64,000 bases of DNA from Sphingomonadales bacterium (lineage in GTDB: Bacteria > Pseudomonadota > Alphaproteobacteria > Sphingomonadales > Sphingomonadaceae): NCBI GenBank assembly GCA_004173185.1, contig SEFZ01000002.1, positions 1-64,000 of the forward strand, written 5' to 3'. The notes beneath the pieces are model-generated. The model saw only the letters and a program-made list of their open reading frames with translations, was not told the DNA's origin and made no database searches. A program made the position numbers and the translations under genes. Positions 1-10,371 of the stretch are shown here, piece by piece (within the stretch, counting starts at the first letter, position 1; every line of letters begins with the position of its first letter).

Positions 1-8
1 GCGCCAGA

Positions 9-26
9 GGCGTCTACGGAGACGCC
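9..26. terminator. Possible hairpin downstream of the first minus-strand gene
   Basis: A 7-bp inverted repeat, GGCGTCT / AGACGCC, with a 4-base loop lies just past the stop codon (30-32) of the minus-strand gene. There is no T-run after it on the minus strand, so it would be a weak or factor-assisted terminator at best. The window edge prevents seeing the neighbour. Confidence 0.35.
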
Positions 27-29
27 GGG

Positions 30-485
30 TTAAGCGGGTTTGAAGGGCAGAATGCTGCGATACTGCGCCAGCGGTGGCGCGCCTTCGATCAGGATGTTGT
101 TCTTGAGCAGAAAGGCGTGGCGGACCAGTTCGGCTTGCTGCTCCAGCCCGTATTTCTCGAACTTCTGGCCGAGTTTCACTGCATAGCTATAGCGGCAAAA
201 GGGATGGCGCTTGAGCGGCAGGAAGATGCCCTTCTGGTGCTGCCAGATATGCGTCATCTCATGGATGAAGAGCCCCTGCACGCCCATCGGCGCGGCGGAG
301 AAATCCTCGCAATAGACCTGGCTCTTCGGGTGGAAATGGATCGTGCCGCGCGGTGCCATCACGGTCTTGGCGGGCTGGAAGAAGATCCATTTGGAATTGG
401 CCACCCGCGCCTGGCTGTAATCCACCGCATTTCCGAAGACGGAGGCGGCGAGGCGGGTTTCCCCTTCGGTCAGCGGGCGAGACAT
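30..485 (-). CDS. Vgr-related/DUF4157-like zinc metalloprotease-fold protein
   Basis: This 151-residue protein carries HEMTHIWQHQ at about residues 75-84, an HExxH zinc-binding signature followed by WQH. The same arrangement occurs in short sphingomonad proteins annotated as vgr-related and in DUF4157-type peptidase-like domains. There is no signal peptide or membrane segment, so it is probably cytoplasmic. It starts with ATG at 485 and is separated by 75 bases from the PH-domain gene on the same strand. Proteolytic activity is not established: the motif supports metal binding, and no substrate or partner can be inferred from the neighbours. Confidence 0.7.
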   Translation of the reverse strand: MSRPLTEGETRLAASVFGNAVDYSQARVANSKWIFFQPAKTVMAPRGTIHFHPKSQVYCEDFSAAPMGVQGLFIHEMTHIWQHQKGIFLPLKRHPFCRYSYAVKLGQKFEKYGLEQQAELVRHAFLLKNNILIEGAPPLAQYRSILPFKPA

Positions 486-560
486 GCCGTGGAATATGGC
501 ATGCCAGCCGCGGCCTCACCAGTTCGCTATGCCACCGATACGGACAATGGTGCCGGGCCG

Positions 561-1082
561 TCAGATCGGGTCGCCAAGCCCTTCCTGCACCATGTCGATT
601 TCGCGCACGCCGCGATTTTTGCGGGCGGCATCGACCAGTTCGCGCAATTTCTCGCGGCGGGCACGGGCATGATCGACATCGCGGATCACCAAAGGCGCCG
701 CGCGCGTGGTCTCGTCCGACGAAGTCATCGTGATCGCGCCGATATCGGCCATCTGGTTGATGATCGTGAAATCGATGCGAACGTCCTTCACCCGGTAAAG
801 CTCGATCTCGTCGATCGACTTTACGAGGATGCCCCTGTGCAGGATCACCCGCTCGGCAGTGACTTCATAGGTGGTGGCGAGGTTCTGCACCCATTTCACC
901 AGCAGGATGGCGATTCCGGCAAACAGCGCCACCGGGGCGATCCATGCGCTTCCGATGAGGGTGCCTTGTGCGAGGAAATAAAAGGTCGCGATCAGCCCGA
1001 CGAGGATCAGCAACAGCGTGCCCCAGCCGGCCAGTGTGCCGCGAAGCCAGCCCCAGGTCGAGGAACGGAAACGGTCGATCAT
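561..1082 (-). CDS. PH domain-containing membrane protein (bPH2/DUF304 type)
   Basis: The protein has 173 residues with two adjacent hydrophobic segments (about residues 15-37 and 44-62). A soluble bacterial PH-like region follows: TYEVTAERVILHRGIL, then the ELYRVKDVRI strand and the NQMADIGAITM strand. This is the usual build of DUF304/bPH2 proteins, which sit in the inner membrane with the PH fold in the cytoplasm; their biochemical role is mostly unknown. It starts with ATG at 1082, only 6 bases from the stop of the upstream copper chaperone gene, so the two are probably co-transcribed. No functional link between them is visible. Confidence 0.8.
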   Translation of the reverse strand: MIDRFRSSTWGWLRGTLAGWGTLLLILVGLIATFYFLAQGTLIGSAWIAPVALFAGIAILLVKWVQNLATTYEVTAERVILHRGILVKSIDEIELYRVKDVRIDFTIINQMADIGAITMTSSDETTRAAPLVIRDVDHARARREKLRELVDAARKNRGVREIDMVQEGLGDPI

Positions 1083-1088
1083 CGTCGT

Positions 1089-1529
1089 TTACTCCTTCGG
1101 CGCGCCTTCGCCTGGTGCCACCACCATAGCCTGTATTTCCAGCGTCTTGCCACCGGCGAACGAAAGCTTGAGCGGGATTCTCTGCCCGGCGGCCACGCGC
1201 GGGCCGATGTCGAACAGCATCACATGCTTGCCGCCCGGCGCGAAGGCCAGCGTGCCGCGGGCCGGGATCGCGATATCCTTGATCGGCTTCATCGCCATCA
1301 TCCCGGCATGATCTTTCATGCTCTCATGCAATTCGGTGCGAAGGGCCGCTGGCGTGGTGACCGCGAGCAAGGTGTCTCCAGTGTCGCCGCCATGGACGCT
1401 GAAATAGGCCGCACCCGGTCGCCCTTCGGCCGCAGGAAGGCGAACCCAGGCGCCATCGGCCTTGAGTTCGGCGGGCTGCTGGCACGCGGCCAATGCCGCC
1501 AGCGAAACGATCCCCAGAATTGTACGCAT
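1089..1529 (-). CDS. PCu(A)C-type periplasmic copper chaperone lipoprotein
   Basis: This is a 146-residue lipoprotein. The signal peptide ends in LAAC (lipobox) and the mature part contains the PCu(A)C copper site: H-E-S-M near residue 89, two further Met clusters, and GGKHVM near residue 122. Family members bind Cu(I) in the periplasm and deliver it to the CuA site of cytochrome oxidase. I chose the ATG at 1529 rather than the in-frame TTG at 1535: a GGGAG ribosome-binding site lies 9 bases before the ATG but only 3 before the TTG. It leads a short minus-strand unit with the PH-domain gene and is divergent from dnaK. Confidence 0.85.
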   Translation of the reverse strand: MRTILGIVSLAALAACQQPAELKADGAWVRLPAAEGRPGAAYFSVHGGDTGDTLLAVTTPAALRTELHESMKDHAGMMAMKPIKDIAIPARGTLAFAPGGKHVMLFDIGPRVAAGQRIPLKLSFAGGKTLEIQAMVVAPGEGAPKE

Positions 1530-1574
1530 GTTCAATCACTCCCAATTCGGGAAACGCCGTAGAAACTCGTCCGA

Positions 1575-1602
1575 CTTGCGGCAAGCGTCAGCGCACCTAT
1601 AT
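1575..1602 (+). promoter_or_regulatory. Candidate sigma-32 (RpoH) heat-shock promoter of dnaK
   Basis: CTTG at 1575-1578 and CCTATAT at 1596-1602 are separated by 17 bases. This matches the alphaproteobacterial RpoH promoter consensus CTTG-N17/18-CYTATNT and lies 85 bases before the dnaK start. No CIRCE (HrcA) inverted repeat is present in the gap. Assignment rests on sequence match and position only. Confidence 0.75.
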
Positions 1603-1687
1603 CGCTTGGCGGAACGGTTGTCTGCGTCGCCTGATTTAGGGGCGCAGGGCCGCAAGCTTTTGATTTTATAGGGGCCGACGAGGGACC

Positions 1688-3598
<1,911 letters not shown>

Positions 3599-3610
3599 GT
3601 AGATGCGTGT

Positions 3611-3670
3611 CCCCCGTCATTCCGAAACAGTGCTGCATATGGCGGCACCGCGCCGGGATGACGGGCGGGG
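3611..3670. repeat. Intergenic palindrome between dnaK and dnaJ (GTCATCC family)
   Basis: CCCCCGTCATTCCG and, 30 bases on, CGCCGGGATGACGGG form an inverted repeat filling most of the dnaK-dnaJ gap. The same GTCAtCCCGGc / gCCGGGaTGAC theme recurs near 21.1, 26.9, 44.3, 60.2 and 61.4 kb. It could fold in the dnaK-dnaJ transcript and affect stability or partial termination, a common way to keep DnaK in excess of DnaJ; this is inference. Confidence 0.7.
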
Positions 3671-3682
3671 CGGGGGCCCAAG

Positions 3683-4816
3683 ATGACCACCGAAGTCGAT
3701 TATTATGAGCTGCTCGAATGCGAGCGCACCGCCGACGATGCGACGCTGAAATCGGCGTATCGCAAGCTCGCGATCAAATATCACCCTGACAAGAATGCCG
3801 GCTGCAAGGATAGCGAAGCCAAGTTCAAGTCGGTCAGCGAAGCCTATGACGTTCTGAAGGACCCGCAAAAGCGCGCGGCCTATGATCGTTTCGGCCATGC
3901 CGCGTTCAAGAATGGCGCGGGCCAAAGCGGCGGCTTTGGCGGCGGTGGCGGCGCGCAGGATTTCGGCGCGTTCAGCGATATTTTCGAAAGCGTGTTCGGC
4001 GAGTTCATGGGCGGGCGCGGCGGTGGCCGTCCGCAGCAGCGCCGTGGCGCCGATCTGCGCTACGATATGGAAATCACGCTCGAAGACGCGTTCGACGGGC
4101 TGGCCAGCGAAATCACCGTCGATGTCTCGGGCCTGTGCGATCCGTGCGAAGGCACGGGCGCAAAGCCGGGGACGCAGGCCAAGCAGTGCGGAACCTGTGG
4201 CGGCCAGGGCAAGGTGCGTGCGCAGCAGGGCTTCTTCATGGTGGAGCGGGGCTGCCCGACTTGCCACGGCGCGGGGCAGGTCATTGCCGATCCCTGCAAG
4301 CATTGCCGCGGCGAGGGTCGTGTCGACAAGACCAAGACGCTCAAGATCAACGTGCCGCCGGGCGTGGATGAAGGCACGCGCATACGCCTTCAGGGCGAAG
4401 GCGAGGCAGGTGGACGCGGTGCCCCTTCGGGCGATCTCTATATTTTCCTCCATGTGAAGCGCCACGCGATCTTCGAGCGCGAAGGCACCAATCTGCACGC
4501 GCGCGCGCCGATCAGCTTCACTACGGCGGCTCTGGGCGGCGAGATCACGCTGCCGGGGCTCGATGGCGATAATCATGTCGTCAAGATCGCGCCGGGCACG
4601 CAGTCTGGCCGCGAAGTCCGCCAGCGCGGCGCGGGCATGCCGGTATTGCAGGGGCGCGGGCGCGGCGATCTTGTGGTCGAGCTGACGGTCGAGACTCCGA
4701 CCAAGCTGACCGCAAAACAGCGCGAACTGCTCGAAGAATTCCGCTGCACCGAAACCGGCGACGAATGCCCTGAAAGTCAGGGCTTTTTCGCCAAGATCAA
4801 ATCTGCGCTGGGATAA
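3683..4816 (+). CDS. dnaJ: Co-chaperone DnaJ (Hsp40, type I)
   Basis: This is a 377-residue type I Hsp40. The J domain has the HPD motif at residues 34-36. A Gly/Phe-rich stretch (about 76-112) follows, then four zinc-binding CxxCxGxG repeats starting with CDPCEGTG at residue 152 (then CGTC, CPTC, CKHC), and the C-terminal peptide-binding domain. It stimulates DnaK ATPase and delivers substrates. It sits 84 bases after dnaK on the same strand with a palindrome in between, consistent with a dnaKJ operon. The ATG at 3683 is the only start that keeps the J domain intact. Confidence 0.98.
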   Translation: MTTEVDYYELLECERTADDATLKSAYRKLAIKYHPDKNAGCKDSEAKFKSVSEAYDVLKDPQKRAAYDRFGHAAFKNGAGQSGGFGGGGGAQDFGAFSDIFESVFGEFMGGRGGGRPQQRRGADLRYDMEITLEDAFDGLASEITVDVSGLCDPCEGTGAKPGTQAKQCGTCGGQGKVRAQQGFFMVERGCPTCHGAGQVIADPCKHCRGEGRVDKTKTLKINVPPGVDEGTRIRLQGEGEAGGRGAPSGDLYIFLHVKRHAIFEREGTNLHARAPISFTTAALGGEITLPGLDGDNHVVKIAPGTQSGREVRQRGAGMPVLQGRGRGDLVVELTVETPTKLTAKQRELLEEFRCTETGDECPESQGFFAKIKSALG

Positions 4817-4879
4817 GTTACGAAAGTTAGGCGTTATTTGCGCAACATTGCAGACGCATAAAGGGTTAAAAGCGGCAAT

Positions 4880-5605
4880 ATGCTCAATGCTCCCATACCC
4901 GCAGACGATTCGGCCACGCTTCTCGTGGTCGATGACGATCGTGATATTCGCATGCTGCTCGCCAATAGCCTCGGCGCGCGCGGCTATCGGGTAGAGACAG
5001 CATCGAACGCGCGCGACATGGATCAGATCCTTGCGCGTACGCCGGTCGATCTCGTCATCCTCGATGTGATGATGCCTGGCGAAGACGGACTCTCCGCCTG
5101 CCGCCGCATCGCGCAAAAGGACGGACCGGAGATCGTGCTGCTCAGCGCTTTGGGGGAAGAGCCGGATCGCATCCTCGGCCTCGAAGTCGGCGCGAGCCAT
5201 TATCTCGCCAAGCCGTGCAGCCCGCGCGAGATTCTCGCGACGGTGCGCGCAGCCTTGCGCAAGCGCGGCGCCAGCACAGTCGCTGTCGAGAGCGATTTAT
5301 ATAGTTTCGATGGCTGGCGGATCGATCTGGGCAGCCATGAGCTGTTCGATCCGAAGGGCGTGCTTGTCGGCCTGACCGATGGTGAATTCGCAGTGCTCCG
5401 GGTGTTTATCGAACGGCCCCGCCGCGTGCTTTCGCGTGAGGCGTTGCTTGCGGCCGCCCGTGGCCCGGATTCGGATGCGTATGATCGCGCGATCGACGTC
5501 CAGGTCAGCCGTCTGCGTCGCAAGCTGCGCTCCAGCGGCGACGAGATCATCCGCACCGTGCGCAACGAAGGCTATCTCTTCGTGCCGCGAGTCGCGCGCG
5601 GATGA
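4880..5605 (+). CDS. OmpR-family response regulator
   Basis: This 241-residue protein has an N-terminal receiver domain: acidic pocket DDD at 18-20, phosphoacceptor Asp62 in VILDVMMPG, and conserved Lys111 in YLAKP. It is followed by a C-terminal winged-helix DNA-binding domain (about residues 140-238, with SRLRRKL and the closing GYLF). Its stop overlaps the start of the histidine kinase by 4 bases (ATGA), so the pair is translationally coupled. The genes it controls are unknown; the downstream sugar-oxidation operon is a possibility only because it is adjacent, and a terminator-like hairpin separates them. Confidence 0.95.
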   Translation: MLNAPIPADDSATLLVVDDDRDIRMLLANSLGARGYRVETASNARDMDQILARTPVDLVILDVMMPGEDGLSACRRIAQKDGPEIVLLSALGEEPDRILGLEVGASHYLAKPCSPREILATVRAALRKRGASTVAVESDLYSFDGWRIDLGSHELFDPKGVLVGLTDGEFAVLRVFIERPRRVLSREALLAAARGPDSDAYDRAIDVQVSRLRRKLRSSGDEIIRTVRNEGYLFVPRVARG

Positions 5606-6930
5606 CGTCGTGGGGGTCCACGCGTTCGCCGCTGTTCCTCCGCGTTTTCCTGTTGATGCTGATCTGCGTCGCGGTCGTTCAGTTGATGAACGTCGCGCTG
5701 CTGATTGCGGTCCAGTCGCCCGCCGCGCGGATATCGACCGTGGGCGAAGTTGCCGATGCGCTTGCGCGCGGTGAGGACGCTAGCGGCGCGTTCGATGTCG
5801 AAAATACTTCTACGATAGAGCATGCGAACTGGAATCCGCGCGCCGAGCGGCTGGGTCTGGCCATTGCTACCGCGTTGCGGGTCGATCCGGCCCGGGTTGA
5901 GTTGCGTTTCCCCACGCCGTTTCTCCAGCGTGAACAGGTCTATAGCCGCGTAGGCATTCCTGCGCCGGTCGCGCCCGCCAGCGCCGATGCGGCGCGCACC
6001 GCGGTGCTTACCGGCGATTTCGTCGCCTCGCTGCGTCAGCCGGATGGCAGCTGGATCGTGGCTCGTTCTGGCGGGTTCGAGCCGTGGCGCTGGTTCGTGC
6101 TGCTCTGGCTCGTGCTTTCGGCGGCGGCAGTCGCGCCCTTTGCCTGGACGCTGGCCCGGCGGCTGACCAAGCCGATCGCCGCCTTTGCCGCTGCGGCCGA
6201 TCGGCTCGGCCGCGATCCACGCGCCGCGCCGATCCCCATGGAGGGGCCGCCCGAAATCGCCGAGGCGGCTTCGGCATTCAATCAGATGCAGGCAAGGCTC
6301 AATCGCTATGTCGATGATCGCGCCACCGTGGTGGGTGCGGTCGCGCATGATCTGCGGACCCCGTTGATGCGTCTCGGCCTGCGGCTGGAGGGCGCGCCCG
6401 AGGAAATGCGCACGGCGTGCGAACGTGACATTCGCGACATGGAAGCGATGGTCGCCGCCACGCTTACTTATGTCCGCGATACCAATACCCCGCTTGCGCG
6501 CCGCCCGCTCGATCTGCGCTCGCTGGCTGAGACGGTGATCGATGATCTCAGCGATCGCGGTGCTGACGTGTCGCTTGCGCCCGGCGAACCGGTGGTGATC
6601 AATGGCCATTCCGCCGCGCTCAAGGCGATGTTCGAAAATTTGGTCGGCAACGCGGTAAAATATACCGGCGGCGCGGCGGTCAGCTTCTCGGTCGAAGGTG
6701 ACCATGTGAGCATCGAAGTGCGCGACGAGGGGCCGGGCATGTCGCCCGAGGATATCGATCGCGCGTTCGAGCCATTCTTCCGCGGCGAGCGTTCGCGCAA
6801 CCGGGATACGGGCGGAATCGGGCTGGGCCTGGCCAGCGCGCGCGCCACCGCGCGCGCGCATGGCGGCGATCTCACGCTCAGCAATCATGCGCCGCATGGC
6901 ATCGTGGCGGTAGTGACTTTGCCCTTCTAG
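5602..6930 (+). CDS. Sensor histidine kinase (HAMP/HisKA/HATPase)
   Basis: A 442-residue membrane kinase. Transmembrane segments lie near residues 12-36 and 164-186, flanking a roughly 125-residue periplasmic sensor region. A HAMP-like linker (RRLTKPI) follows, then the phosphoacceptor helix with His249 in AHDLRTP, and an ATPase domain with NLVGNAVKYT (N box), DEGPGM (G1) and GIGLGLA (G2). It is the partner of the overlapping response regulator. The periplasmic domain is not one I recognise, so the signal is unknown. Confidence 0.95.
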   Translation: MTSWGSTRSPLFLRVFLLMLICVAVVQLMNVALLIAVQSPAARISTVGEVADALARGEDASGAFDVENTSTIEHANWNPRAERLGLAIATALRVDPARVELRFPTPFLQREQVYSRVGIPAPVAPASADAARTAVLTGDFVASLRQPDGSWIVARSGGFEPWRWFVLLWLVLSAAAVAPFAWTLARRLTKPIAAFAAAADRLGRDPRAAPIPMEGPPEIAEAASAFNQMQARLNRYVDDRATVVGAVAHDLRTPLMRLGLRLEGAPEEMRTACERDIRDMEAMVAATLTYVRDTNTPLARRPLDLRSLAETVIDDLSDRGADVSLAPGEPVVINGHSAALKAMFENLVGNAVKYTGGAAVSFSVEGDHVSIEVRDEGPGMSPEDIDRAFEPFFRGERSRNRDTGGIGLGLASARATARAHGGDLTLSNHAPHGIVAVVTLPF

Positions 6931-6951
6931 GACCGCGCACAAGCGGTCTTT
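6931..6951 (+). terminator. Weak intrinsic terminator after the two-component genes
   Basis: GACCGC at 6931-6936 and GCGGTC at 6943-6948 form a 6-bp stem with a 6-base loop, followed by TTT, directly after the kinase stop codon. The stem is short and the T-run minimal, so termination may be partial. Confidence 0.45.
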
Positions 6952-6968
6952 GCTCCGTCTTTCATTGA

Positions 6969-6982
6969 TGATAGCGCTACCA
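6969..6982 (+). promoter_or_regulatory. LacI-family-type operator before the GFOR/gluconate operon
   Basis: TGATAGCGCTACCA is a 14-bp near-palindrome centred on AGCGCT, with 6 of 7 positions symmetric. Even-symmetry sites with a central CG are typical of LacI-family carbohydrate regulators, and TGGTAGCGCTACCA-like boxes are common upstream of sugar genes in Caulobacterales and Sphingomonadales. It lies 63 bases before the GFOR-like start. No LacI gene is in the window. Confidence 0.65.
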
Positions 6983-7045
6983 AGGTCGGGGATTGACGCA
7001 AAGTCAGCCGGACAGGACTGTGGCAAAAAGCTTGGGAGAGGCGCT

Positions 7046-8158
7046 ATGGGGATCATCACCACGCGACGTACATTGTTGGGTGGCTTGGGCGCGGGACTGG
7101 CAAGCTCGGTTCTGCCGGGCTTCGCCTGGGGTTCGGAAGGGCCGAAGCGCAAGCTGGGCTATGCGATCGTCGGGCTGGGCAGCTACGCCACCAAACAGAT
7201 CATGCCGCGGCTGAAAGACTGCGAGTTTGCCGAGCTCAAGGCGCTGGTCAGCGGCACGCCCGCCAAGCTCGAGCAATATGGCACCGAATACGGTATTCCG
7301 AAGACGCACCGTTATTCCTATGCCGATTATGATCGGATCAAGGACAATCCGGACATCGACCTGGTCTATGTCGTGCTGCCCAATTCCATGCATGCCGAAT
7401 ATTCGATCCGCGCCAGCCAGGCGGGCAAGCATGTCCTGTGCGAGAAGCCGATGGCGATCTCTGCGGCTGAATGCGAGGCGATGATCGCGGCGGCGAAGAA
7501 GGCCAATCGCAAGCTGATGATCGGCTATCGCTGCCATTTCGAGCAGCATAATCTCCACGCGATCAATCTGGTGAAAACCGGCTTTGTCGGCCGCCCGACG
7601 CTGATCACATCGGAGCACGGCTTCTTCGCCCAGCCGAACCAGTGGCGGCTCGATATGCCGCTCTCGGGTGGTGGATCGATGATGGATATCGGCATCTACA
7701 GCCTCAATGCCGCGCGCTATCTGGCGGGCGAGGAGCCCATCGAAGTCAGCGCGATGGAGTCGACCGATAAAAGCGATCCGCGCTTCCGGAATGTCGAGGA
7801 TCGCATCGATTGGCAGATGCGCTTTCCCTCCGGCCTCATCGCCAATTGCGTCTCCAGCTACAGCTCCGGGCACAACGCCTTCCGCGTGACCGGCACAAAG
7901 GGTTGGGTGGGGATGGAGCCTGCCACGCCCTATCAGGGCCATCAGATGTGGACTCGCACGGGCGGCAAGACCGAGCAGGTCGTGCTGACCCCTGCGGGCA
8001 AGAACCAGTTTGTCGGCCAGCTCGATCACCTCGCGGAATGCGCGGTCAGCGGGCGTGAGCCGATCGTCTCGGGCGAAGAGGGCCTGCGCGACATGCGGCT
8101 GATCGAAGCGATCTACCGCTCGGCGCGCGAAGGCCGCGCGGTGAAGCTCAAGGCATGA
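7046..8158 (+). CDS. Glucose-fructose oxidoreductase-like (Gfo/Idh/MocA) secreted oxidoreductase
   Basis: The protein has 370 residues from the ATG at 7046, which is preceded by GGGAGAG. A twin-arginine signal (TTRRTLLGG at residues 5-13, then a hydrophobic stretch) precedes a Rossmann fold with AIVGLG at 40-45 and the conserved CEKPM (E133-K134-P135). Sequence and architecture closely resemble Zymomonas mobilis glucose-fructose oxidoreductase, which keeps NADP(H) bound, is Tat-exported, and oxidises glucose to gluconolactone while reducing fructose to sorbitol. Whether this protein needs fructose or another acceptor cannot be told. It is first in an operon with a beta-glucosidase, a gluconate permease and a lactonase. 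Confidence 0.85.
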   Translation: MGIITTRRTLLGGLGAGLASSVLPGFAWGSEGPKRKLGYAIVGLGSYATKQIMPRLKDCEFAELKALVSGTPAKLEQYGTEYGIPKTHRYSYADYDRIKDNPDIDLVYVVLPNSMHAEYSIRASQAGKHVLCEKPMAISAAECEAMIAAAKKANRKLMIGYRCHFEQHNLHAINLVKTGFVGRPTLITSEHGFFAQPNQWRLDMPLSGGGSMMDIGIYSLNAARYLAGEEPIEVSAMESTDKSDPRFRNVEDRIDWQMRFPSGLIANCVSSYSSGHNAFRVTGTKGWVGMEPATPYQGHQMWTRTGGKTEQVVLTPAGKNQFVGQLDHLAECAVSGREPIVSGEEGLRDMRLIEAIYRSAREGRAVKLKA

Positions 8159-10371
8159 ATCGTCGCGAAGTGGTGGCCGCCGCAGCGCTGCTCGCGGGCA
8201 GCGCAATGGCGCCGATGGCGTTTGCGCAAGCCACGAGGCGTCCAAGCAAGCGCATCGCGGTGCTGATTGCCGAGATGACGCTTGCCGAAAAGCTCGGCCA
8301 GATGACCCAGATCCCGGGCGGGCGGCAGCGCGCGCTCAATTCGCGGCTCGATGCGGCGATGCTCGATCGGGTGCGCAAGGGCGAGATGGGCTCGTTCCTC
8401 CACGTCGCCGGTGCCGAACCCCTTCGCGATCTTCAGCGCATCGCAGTCAACGAGACGCGACTCAAGATACCGTTGCTGTTCGCGATGGACGTGATCCACG
8501 GCTATCGCACCACGCTTCCCGTTCCGATTGCGCTCGCTTCGAGCTGGGACCCGAAAGTTGCCGAGCGCGCCGCGCGGATTGCGGCGGAGGAAGCCTGGGC
8601 GGCGGGGCTGCACTGGACCTTCGCGCCGATGATCGACGTTGCCCGTGATGCCCGCTGGGGCCGCGTGGTCGAGGGGGCGGGCGAAGACGCCTATCTCGGA
8701 TCGCGTATGGCGGTCGCGCAGGTGAAGGGCTTCGAGCCTGACGGCACCGCGCGCCGGGTGGGCATCCTCTCCTGCGCCAAGCATTTCGTCGGCTATGGCG
8801 CTGCCACGGGCGGCCGCGATTACGATAGCGCCGATATATCCGAGCGGACGCTCCACGAAGTCTATCTGCCACCCTTTTACGCGGCGGCGCAGGCGGGCAC
8901 GGGCAGCTTCATGGCCGCGTTCAACGATGTCGGCGGCGTTCCGATGACGGCGCATGCGCCGCTGGTGCGTGGGCTGCTGCGGGAAAGATGGGGCTATCAG
9001 GGGCTGATGGTCAGCGATTGGAACGCGATCCGCGAACTGATCAACCACGGCATTGCCGCGAACTTCGTCCAGGCCGCCGCGATGGCGCTGCGCGGGGGCA
9101 TCGACATGGATATGGCGAGCAGCACCTATGCCGGCTACCTCGCCGAAGCCGTTTCCGCGGATGCCAGCCTGATGCCGCTGATCGACGAAGCGGTGGGGCG
9201 TATTCTCGCCGCGAAGGAGCGGCTGGGGCTATTCGAAGACCCCTATGCATTCGGCGACGTCGCGCAGGAAAAGGCTCCGCTCGACCGCAGCAGCGCCCGC
9301 GATCTGGCGCGGCGCTCGGTGGTGCTGCTGCGCAACGAAGGCGGGCTGCTGCCGCTCAAGCCGGGCGTAAAGCTGGCGCTGATCGGCGGTCTGGCCGACG
9401 ATGCTTCGACCACGCTGGGTTCGTGGCGGGCGCGCGGCCTGCCGGAGACGGCCGTGACGTTGCGCGCCGCAATGCCCGACGCGGTGTTCGCAGACGGCAA
9501 GGACATTCCCGCCGCCGTCGCCGCCGCCAAGCGCGCCGATGTCGTGCTGCTCGCGATTGGCGAGGATTTCGATCTCTCCGGCGAAGCGCGCAGCCGTTCT
9601 GACATCGGCTTGCCCGGCAATCAGGCCGCGTTGGTCGACGCGATCAAGGCGACGGGCAAACCCGTGGTCGCGGTGTTGATGAATGGCCGCCCGATGGCGC
9701 TGGAGGCGGCGCTCAAGGGCATATCCGCAGTGCTCGAAACCTGGTTCCTCGGCATCGAGAGCGGCCCCGCGATCGCTGAAATACTGAGCGGCAAGGTCTC
9801 GCCCGGCGGCAAGCTGCCGATGGGCATGCCCCGCGTCACCGGTCAGGCACCGATGACCTATGCCCATCTGCCCAGCGGCCGCCCGGCGAACCCCGATTTC
9901 GCGATCGACAGCGCGCGGTATCGCGACGTGGATATCGGGCCGCTTTTCCCGTTTGGGCACGGCCTCAGCTTTTCGAAATTCGATTATGGCGAAGTGCGGC
10001 TGGAAAGCGGTCCGGGCCGCGTCATCGCGCATGTCGCGGTTACGAACAGCGGCGCGGTCGCCGCCGATGAGGTCGTCCAGCTCTATTTCCGCGATCCCGC
10101 CGCCTCGGTCGCGCGGCCGGTGAAGGAATTGCGCGGCTTTGCGCGGGTGGCGCTGGAGCCGGGCCAGACCCGCAACCTCAGCTTCACGCTCGAACATGCC
10201 CAGTTCGCGATCTGGCAGGGCGGCAAATGGATCGTCGAGGCGGGCTCGATCGAGATCATGATCGGCAGTTCGTCGGGCGACATCCGCACCCGCGCGCTCT
10301 TCGCAATCCCGCAAGTCAGCGAGGGGCAAGTGCCTGCCTCCGCGATCGAAACCAAAGTGGAAATCGCATGA
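8155..10371 (+). CDS. Glycoside hydrolase family 3 beta-glucosidase, secreted
   Basis: A 738-residue GH3 enzyme with an N-terminal signal peptide (cleavage probably near AFAQA, residue 26). The (beta/alpha)8 domain contains the family signature KHFVGYG and the catalytic nucleophile Asp288 in VSDW. The second alpha/beta domain and a C-terminal fibronectin III-like domain (VAVTNSGAVAADEVVQLYF) complete the BglX-type layout. It removes terminal beta-linked glucose from cello-oligosaccharides or similar glycosides in the periplasm. The start overlaps the stop of the GFOR-like gene (ATGA), indicating coupled translation. Confidence 0.92.
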   Translation: MNRREVVAAAALLAGSAMAPMAFAQATRRPSKRIAVLIAEMTLAEKLGQMTQIPGGRQRALNSRLDAAMLDRVRKGEMGSFLHVAGAEPLRDLQRIAVNETRLKIPLLFAMDVIHGYRTTLPVPIALASSWDPKVAERAARIAAEEAWAAGLHWTFAPMIDVARDARWGRVVEGAGEDAYLGSRMAVAQVKGFEPDGTARRVGILSCAKHFVGYGAATGGRDYDSADISERTLHEVYLPPFYAAAQAGTGSFMAAFNDVGGVPMTAHAPLVRGLLRERWGYQGLMVSDWNAIRELINHGIAANFVQAAAMALRGGIDMDMASSTYAGYLAEAVSADASLMPLIDEAVGRILAAKERLGLFEDPYAFGDVAQEKAPLDRSSARDLARRSVVLLRNEGGLLPLKPGVKLALIGGLADDASTTLGSWRARGLPETAVTLRAAMPDAVFADGKDIPAAVAAAKRADVVLLAIGEDFDLSGEARSRSDIGLPGNQAALVDAIKATGKPVVAVLMNGRPMALEAALKGISAVLETWFLGIESGPAIAEILSGKVSPGGKLPMGMPRVTGQAPMTYAHLPSGRPANPDFAIDSARYRDVDIGPLFPFGHGLSFSKFDYGEVRLESGPGRVIAHVAVTNSGAVAADEVVQLYFRDPAASVARPVKELRGFARVALEPGQTRNLSFTLEHAQFAIWQGGKWIVEAGSIEIMIGSSSGDIRTRALFAIPQVSEGQVPASAIETKVEIA

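Noticed and set aside
117..1562. A 481-codon plus-strand frame across the first three minus-strand genes.
   Set aside because: Three well-supported minus-strand proteins (HExxH protein, PH domain, PCu(A)C) occupy the same DNA; the plus frame crosses their intergenic gaps without a motif.
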